A DNA stretch of 64,000 bases from Isoetes taiwanensis (taxonomy: Eukaryota > Streptophyta > Lycopodiopsida > Isoetales > Isoetaceae). Positions 58,003 through 64,000 of the stretch are shown one piece after another; within the stretch, counting starts at the first letter, position 1, and every line of letters starts with the position of its first letter. A program made the position numbers and the translations under genes. Under the pieces are notes generated by a model that saw only the letters and a list, made by a program, of their open reading frames with translations, was not told where the DNA came from and did no database searches. The DNA lies in the NCBI GenBank assembly GCA_021234155.1, contig JAJEKV010000001.1, forward strand, positions 23,111,189-23,175,188, given 5' to 3'.

Positions 58003-58860
58003 CTATGGGTGGCCCTGCCCATTGATTAACTCTGCCTCCATGCCATCAAGGTCTGGTGCTTTCCCATTGGCTAGATGTTGCAGCCCCTGCGTTACCTCCG
58101 CCTCTGTGATTGCTAGTACTGGGCCCTGCTGGGGGGGTAATGCTGCACGTGCACCCTCCGGGTTGTAGAGTTGTTGTAGGTATTGCCCCAGTGCGGGTGA
58201 TGTTTCCCGTGAAGGCGTCTTGGTCTCCCCGAGCACTCTCCGCCAGAAGGTCCTGGGATGATGTTCCAGGAGGAAGAATATTTCCTGTTGATGGGCCGCA
58301 ATGTACCTGGCCTTTCTAGCCTTGAGGAAAGTGCGGTATTGCTTGACTGCATCTGGGCATAGCGCAGGGTCCGTGACTTGGCAGAGCCAGCATTTGTGTT
58401 CTTTGCATTCAGCATCGAACCACCGGTTACGCAAAAAGGTTGTAGCTCTTGAGGTTTGTCGGGGACGACTTCTCCCAAGACATCTCTCTGCAGCAGCCCC
58501 GAGGACATCAATGGGTCTGCCCGCCTGCTGCTCCAGCATTGAGCATTGTGAGATGCTTGCCAGATCCTCTGTAAGCATCTGGGAGTAAGTGGGTGCGCGC
58601 TCATAGTCCAGTCTGAGCTGGGGCACATGAGAAGGTGTTGGATAGGCATCTGGGGCAACCTGCCAAGCCAGGTGCAAGTAGAGCGGTAGGTGGTCTGAGT
58701 CCACCTCCTCATCCCTACTAGCTGTTTCCACTTGAAAATATTTGACGAGGTGCATGTCCTGGTCGGCCACCAAAACATATTCTACCATGCTGAACCCACC
58801 CCCTGGTTCTCCTGCGTGCAAGTGTCTTTGGTTGGGAGGACAACCACTATACCGACCCAT
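58003..58860 (-). pseudogene. LINE endonuclease C-terminus and start of RT
   Basis: An open frame of 285 residues starts inside the endonuclease: GGGFSMVEYVLV (about residues 20-31) and VDSDHLPLYLHL, where SDH is the conserved catalytic end of AP endonucleases. A linker rich in basic residues follows, and the frame ends with the first RT block, LANGKAPDLDGMEAELI. The endonuclease N-terminal two thirds are absent: only about 200 bp separate this frame from ORF1. Confidence 0.8.
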
Positions 58861-59059
58861 ACATAAATCACTAGGTCAAAGATCTGCGGGCGCGCGGCAA
58901 TTTGCCTCCCCATGGCGCCAAGACACGAATGTCGGTGATGCCCGTGGCCAAGCTCATACGAGGCCATTTTGGTAGGTTGTGCAGATGGGGGTCGCGACAG
59001 AAGGACCTTGGCATTTGAGGCGCTTGCATCCGCATTAGGTTGCCTGAAGATCTGCATCT

Positions 59060-59562
59060 TTCCTCGAACCATCCCTGCTGCACCTCCCTGTTTGCGGACA
59101 TTCTTGACTTTCTCCAACTCATGCCTGCGGTCCTCTTATTGTGCCGGAGTCAGATCTCGGTCTACATACATGGCAGTCCCCTTCAACTGCCTGCCTTGGC
59201 GTAGGATGGCTGCTTTCGCTCTTATGCGTCCACGGTATGAAGATGACTGCGGGGGGCGTTGAGGTGGCCCGGGCTCCATGGCGTGTCGCCCCAGCAATGT
59301 GTACGGGTGTGTGGAATGTCATCCGGGCCAGGATCTGTGTCTGGATCCAGTTGATGAGGCGCTCTTCTGCCTCCTCTTTCAGGCCGCGTACCACCACATT
59401 ATGGCTCCTGCGTCTCCGCTCCTGGAACTCTGAGGTTGTCGGGCTCGTGGTGGTTGTTGGAAAAAATAAAGTGTGGGGAAAAAAGAGGAAAATGGCTAGG
59501 AAATCTTGTAAGGATAGACAGAAATGGGAAATGGATGTGGGAATGAGAGAAAATAACCACAC
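59060..59562 (-). pseudogene. LINE ORF1-like protein remnant
   Basis: The minus-strand frame holds RRRRSHNVVVRGLKEEAEER, then, after frame changes, PPAVIFIPW and LKGTAMYVDRDLTPAQ (about 59,150-59,200). The pattern of an RRM-like start followed by LKGTxxYVxxDLTP resembles ORF1 RNA-binding proteins of L1-type LINEs. ORF1 coats element RNA. A stop right after DLTPAQ and several frame changes break it. Confidence 0.6.
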
Positions 59563-60729
59563 ACCATGGGGTCTTCCAAACTCTATCTTCCAAACTTCAA
59601 ATGAGTATTAACCCAGAATCTTTTAGAATATGCCTTTGACCAAATGTTTGACTATGAATATAGTACCTTCCATAAAGTTTGACCTTGAATGCTTTGTGTT
59701 GATCTTGAGAATGAATTTGCTTTGATCTTCACACCAATGTTGCCTACCAAGGTCTTTCAAACTTTGACCTAGTCTTCAAGCATAGACCAATGGTTAGCAT
59801 GTTGCCCTTTGGGGGTAACAATCATCTTCAAGCAATGGAGCAAGAGTTATCAGACATCAGGAATCAAGATAGAGAAGTGAAATGAGTTATTGGAATTTGA
59901 ATCAAATCCTTGAAATTTTGCTAATTCTTTGCATCTTGCAGGTTAGAATTGCTGAAGAAAGGCAATGGTGGATGAATTGCAATTATCATGCTCACCATCA
60001 CCATCCCCAAATGCCCTAGGCAATTCTATCATCCCGCATTAAGGAGGCATTCAAAGCTTTTCTGGCAATCTAATTTTGCTTTACGGAGATAAACATGTAT
60101 AAGAGGATTGTTGATGCATCCTTTAGTATCATATCAATACCATTGACCATTCTATTGCTATCATGTACTATTGCAACTGATTGGCAATGTGACTTCACTA
60201 ATTACTAAAACTTTAGTGATTAATCATTTTATAAGCTCCACTTTGGTGCACTTATAGCAATATAAATCACAAGACTCAAGCATAAGTTCAATAGAAGCAT
60301 CAAGCAATGTTAGATAAGGACATGTAGAGTTAGAAAGCCAGACACTATAAGATAAGTGAGTTGAAAAAGATGGTACAATTTGACCATTCCTAAAGGTGTC
60401 TCATTGCCATTTAAAAGATCAAATTGCTTTGTTATAGCATTTTAAATAAGAGATAGATCATAAATTTGCAATAAACACAATTCCAACCAAAGACGTATTC
60501 GCAACAACCTTGGCCACCGCGTGTATATGATAAAGTAATGGATATTGCTTTTGTATTTAGCTTCCCTATAACATGTAAGCTAGCTCCACTCGATAGAGAG
60601 ACTACGAGTTTGTGCATTTCTACTTTTAGCTCATTCATTAGTTAGGCACTTTCTTTTTTATTCCAACTTGAAATATTTCTACATATGTCTAGATAAGGAA
60701 GAACTTTTGTCAATGCTAAAACTTTTTAG
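59563..60729. other. No recognised gene
   Basis: About 1.2 kb, AT-rich, with repeated TTTGAC-containing phrases near 59,630-59,770 and no open frame with recognisable content. The last bases before 60,735 are the AATAG target duplication of the LTR that follows. Confidence 0.5.
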
Positions 60730-60734
60730 AATAG

Positions 60735-61067
60735 TGTTAGAGCCTGAACTCTAACCTTGTAAGAAGGATGGAAAACCCAATACTCCAAGCTTCAATTTAC
60801 CAAATCTATGCAATGCACAACATCATCTCCATAGCTAGATCAAGCAAAATACTCTCTCTCAATACACCGTCTCTCTCTGTTCTTCTCTCTGCTCAGACAA
60901 TACAGTGATGATCCTGCCTCCACAATGCATACGTGCAAATATCCTGCACGCGTGCATGTGCGTATATCCCTCCATATACGGTATACAATCTCCTATACCA
61001 CCTCAATAGTGGTGAGTGTGGTGAGTGGTGAGTGGTGACTGTGGTGACTGTGGTGACCACCCCAACA
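60735..61067 (+). repeat. Solo LTR of a third LTR-retrotransposon family, with target duplication
   Basis: The 333-bp block starts TGTTAGAGCCTGAACTC and ends GACCACCCCAACA, so its ends are TGTT...AACA. It is flanked on both sides by AATAG (60,730-60,734 and 61,068-61,072). TG...CA ends plus a perfect 5-bp duplication indicate a solo LTR left by LTR-LTR recombination. Only the first eight bases match the B LTR. The orientation is not independently fixed. It contains a GTGGTGA-type short repeat. Confidence 0.75.
61012..61055 (+). repeat. GGTGA/GGTGACT short tandem repeat
   Basis: Consecutive GTGGTGA and GGTGACT words inside the solo LTR, near its right end. Probably replication slippage; no role is evident. 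Confidence 0.6.
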
Positions 61068-61406
61068 AATAGGTATCTCTTAGATTAGATATCAGATCAC
61101 CTTGACTTTGGTTTGGTGCACCATTATATCGGAACTAAGAAACAACTCTGCAAGTTCTTGATTTACGATAAGCTTCACTTATGGTAGAGAAGGTTGCTTC
61201 ACCAAAATTGAAGCTTTTGATTGGAAGCTATATTCTCACATGTAGCCTTGATATCTTCTCTTGAAGAATTCAAATACTGGTATCCAATCTCTTTCAAAGA
61301 TGAGCGATTGAGCCAAAAAGACCAAATCAAATACAAACCATTGTTCATCAAATACATTACCAATGAGTAATCTCTTTCTATAAAAGGTAGAGCTATCGAT
61401 TATGCA

Positions 61407-63098
61407 TGTGACGCTCCCTGAATATATACGACACCCAGCCGTATACATACAGGGACTTTCCCCTCCCATGGCAACCAACTTGCCATGAGCAGGGCCCTCC
61501 GTCTATTTCGGGCCATCTATGAAATGATGCCCGAAAGAAGGACACGAAGGGGTCATTCGGCCCACGCCTTCAATGGGACTCCTACGCCGCGGAAGCATGA
61601 ATACAAGGGTTAGCACACAGCATAAATCATATATAAATAACCACCATGAAGGGTGGCGCATCCATCCAAATACCAACGGCATAGAATATGCATCTAAACC
61701 TAAGAAAACACCCAAACCCCAGGTTCTACCCCCCGCTCGGACTCCGGTGAGGATCGACCCGGGCCATTTGGGCCTCAAGAGATCAGCCAGACCGAGTCTT
61801 GGCATGGCGTTGGGCGGCATAGAACATCGGCTAGGGTTGACCACTCCATCCGCCCCTCCCATGCACACTTTGCGGATGGGTCAATTCACGCTATGGCTTA
61901 GCTATAGCCTTCCAGAGAAACCTTGAGGTTCAAGGTATCACCCTTTGAGCCTACTCGGGTTCATGGCGCTGGTCCGATGAGAGCCGGCAGGTCGAGCGTC
62001 CCCTTCGGAATCCACGGTGGTTCCATGGGTGAGCTAGAGAATACGTGCGCATCGGCGACCCCGCATTTGTACCCGACCTACTCACCCTAAATCTACCCAA
62101 AGTACAGGATGCCCCATGCGGGTCACACCTCACTGTACCCGGGAGTGTCGGACCCATACCCGGCCATTTCGCCTAGCTCAGCGCAGCGGCTATTAGGCCT
62201 AGCCCCACCTGTAGGAGTCTCGGGGCCCTTTTATGTTCGTGCAAGACCCCACCCCACTTCACCACTTGTGTTCCTTTATGCGGTGCTAAGCCGGTCCATA
62301 GCATCTATGACCGGTGGGCTCTTGTGCCTGAGGCGCAATATTGGGAATTACGGGGTTTTATCTAGGAACATACTAGCATTATATGAGTTCGAGAGGTCTC
62401 TACCCGCCCTTATTTCCCCATTTCGGTGATACCATACAAAGAACTATCAATCCATCCTTTTTAGGAACCAAACCCGAAATCGAATATAAAGAGAACTTAC
62501 CTTTACAATCAAGGGTTAGTTCCTACCATTAAAACCACGAGAGAGAAACAGACGAACATCACAACAAGTGCCCAGCGGTACCCTAGAATTCACAACTAAA
62601 CTACTACCAACCGGTGTTTTGTTTGGACCCGTTATCGTGGGGTGCTTCCATAGTCTTTGTCTGAAGGGTGGCAGCAATGGCTAGGGGTTGTTTAGTGATT
62701 TTAGTGAGGTCGACAGCAGTCCTTGGGCTCGGCTGCTCCTTGGGCTCAACAAGCAGTCCTTGGGCTCACTGCTCCTTGGGCGCCAGCAGACTCCTCTCCC
62801 TCCATCTCCGGTGCTCCTAATTCGAATTGGGGCACAAAAGCCCTAATTTGGGTGTCCAAAATGGAAACCATGCCTTGCCCAATCGATTTGGGCCAAGTGG
62901 CACCCCCTTGTTGGTGCTAATTAACTAATTTAGCTTAATTAGGGTAATTAGGCTATATACTTTATAATTATCCACAATGGATTTATTAACATAGCTAAAT
63001 AAAACCATTGTGGTGGCGTTCTATAGCCAATTACCCCTTATGTCCTAGTGGCGTGTCGTGCATGCATATATCTGGTATGAATGCACAGGAACGTCACA
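61407..63098 (-). repeat. Ty3/gypsy (chromovirus-type) 3' LTR, 1.69 kb
   Basis: In plus-strand reading it begins TGTGACGCTCCC and ends GGAACGTCACA, so the ends are inverted TGTGACG/CGTCACA. On the minus strand the purine tract AAGGTGGGGAGAA (63,099-63,111) immediately precedes the LTR start, which places a PPT correctly and marks this as the 3' LTR of a minus-strand element. The pol ORF end overlaps the PPT. The left flank ATGCA (61,402-61,406) is the candidate target duplication; the other end is not in the window. Confidence 0.8.
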
Positions 63099-63145
63099 TT
63101 CTCCCCACCTTAAAATGATGTTGTCCTCGGCGCCGGGGACTCTCT
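63060..63145 (-). pseudogene. C-terminal end of Ty3/gypsy pol, running into the LTR
   Basis: The minus-strand frame reads QQQRVPGAEDNIILRWGECD across the PPT into the LTR. ED-x-IILRWGECD is the familiar end of plant chromovirus polyproteins. Stops occur a few codons upstream (near 63,165), so the rest of pol is lost or displaced. It is a remnant only. Confidence 0.7.
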
Positions 63146-63180
63146 GTTGTTGCAGGGCAGCACATCATGATCATCGCTTA

Positions 63181-64000
63181 GGAGTGTTAAAAGTGAACAG
63201 TGAAAGTTTGTGGAAGTGTCATTGTTTCATCCGTGGTGACGAGCTCACACTATATCTATGTTAGAAAGCATTCTTTCTATAGATAGAGGTAACTGATTAT
63301 ATATTAAAGACAGGTATAGATATAAAGAACTTCTATTTGTTGTTATATTATAATACAGAGTTATTAACGTCGCACTGATTAATAGAAAGTCATTCTAATC
63401 ATATTAACTTTTGTGTGTATATGTATTATATTCTCCCTTCACTTTACAATTTCGTCTTCCTATTTTGGTACAATTTTAACAACTCATATATTTCTATTGT
63501 GAGTGTTTAGATGCCTCTGACATTTATAGTTACCCTTTAATAGAATTATATATTGTACCGTATAATCCATTTTGACCTATATACGTTAACGTTATCTAAG
63601 TCTCGTTATTCCCTTAGGAGTTTGTGTAAGACATACATACTTATCCCCTTCTATTATATTTGATTATGTGTTTAATAACTTGCTGATTATCTTTAATGTT
63701 TCTACAATCACACTTTCTATCTTTAGCATAGATTACAGTCACATGAGGACACATATTAATTCATTGGTTATGTTTGTACATTTACCAGACGTCCCGATAT
63801 TCTTATATTTGAATAGCTTATTTATTTTATTATTATTTTCATAAATTTATCACACATGCAGTCAGTGCAATTTGGCGTATACATTCAACGTAATTGGTAC
63901 CCAGGTCACTATCCGGCGATGCTATGGCTATGCAATCGTCACAGTATCACGGAAGGCGATTCGCGACAATGGTGTTCCGCAGCGAAAGCATGAAACCATG
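63181..64000. other. No recognised gene
   Basis: AT-rich DNA with many TATA-like and ATTATAT words to about 63,850, then more balanced composition. The expected upstream part of gypsy pol (integrase, chromodomain) is not visible, so the gypsy copy is truncated here or interrupted by other DNA. Confidence 0.5.

Larger units (their letters stand above)
56237..59562 (-). mobile_element. Degenerate LINE retrotransposon
   Basis: Minus-strand order from the right: an ORF1-like segment, the C-terminal part of an AP-type endonuclease, a reverse transcriptase with YADD, and a C-terminal cysteine/histidine region. That is the order of L1-type plant LINEs. The coding frame is broken repeatedly, and most of the endonuclease N-terminus is missing. 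No clear poly(A) tail or target duplication is seen, so the ends are approximate. Confidence 0.8.

Noticed and set aside
61573-62429. 117- and 106-codon plus-strand frames at 61.6-62.4 kb
   Set aside because: They lie inside the gypsy LTR, on the strand opposite to the element, and have no recognisable domain.

Overview
The window looks like nuclear DNA of a land plant with a large, repeat-rich genome. The evidence is copia elements primed by initiator methionine tRNA, a chromovirus-type Ty3/gypsy LTR, a plant-type LINE, and intron-split helicase exons. A fern or other non-seed plant is possible, but the sequence does not settle it. I see no bacterial genes, CRISPR array, rRNA or tRNA gene.

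Positions 1-42,472 are almost entirely copies and fragments of two LTR-retrotransposon families, in both orientations. Family A is an autonomous-type Ty1/copia element. It has LTRs of about 212 bp and gag, protease, integrase, reverse transcriptase and RNase H in copia order. Family B has LTRs of about 170 bp and about 2.8 kb of internal DNA, with a gag-like ORF and a second unrecognised ORF but no integrase, RT or RNase H; I read it as non-autonomous. A and B share LTR start motifs, the block around the TATA box, the primer-binding site and the polypurine tract, so A-type enzymes could plausibly mobilise B.

Layout: end of an A copy and its LTR, fused to a B interior (1-3,218); inverted B (3,221-6,250); truncated A (6,269-10,113); a mosaic of short A and B pieces (10,114-14,613); A (14,614-18,944); tail-to-tail inverted A (18,945-22,213); head-to-tail array of minus-strand B units with alternating long and short units (22,214-38,033); rearranged A pieces (38,115-42,472). 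After a stretch with no recognised gene comes one complete B insertion with a 5-bp target duplication (45,002-48,148). Then follow exons of a DExH-box helicase on the minus strand (50,468-50,990), with weaker exon-like segments downstream (48,314-50,225). The rest holds unassigned DNA (50,991-56,236), a degenerate minus-strand LINE (56,237-59,562), a solo LTR with an AATAG duplication (60,735-61,067) and a 1.7-kb gypsy LTR with the tail of pol (61,407-63,180).

The most striking sequence-level signal is that A and B copies differ from one another mainly at CAG/CTG trinucleotides, by small indels and odd substitutions rather than C-to-T changes. CAG/CTG is the main plant CHG-methylation context. 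Many frameshifts in these elements may therefore be long-read base-calling artefacts over methylated DNA rather than real mutations, and some of the joins may be assembly joins.
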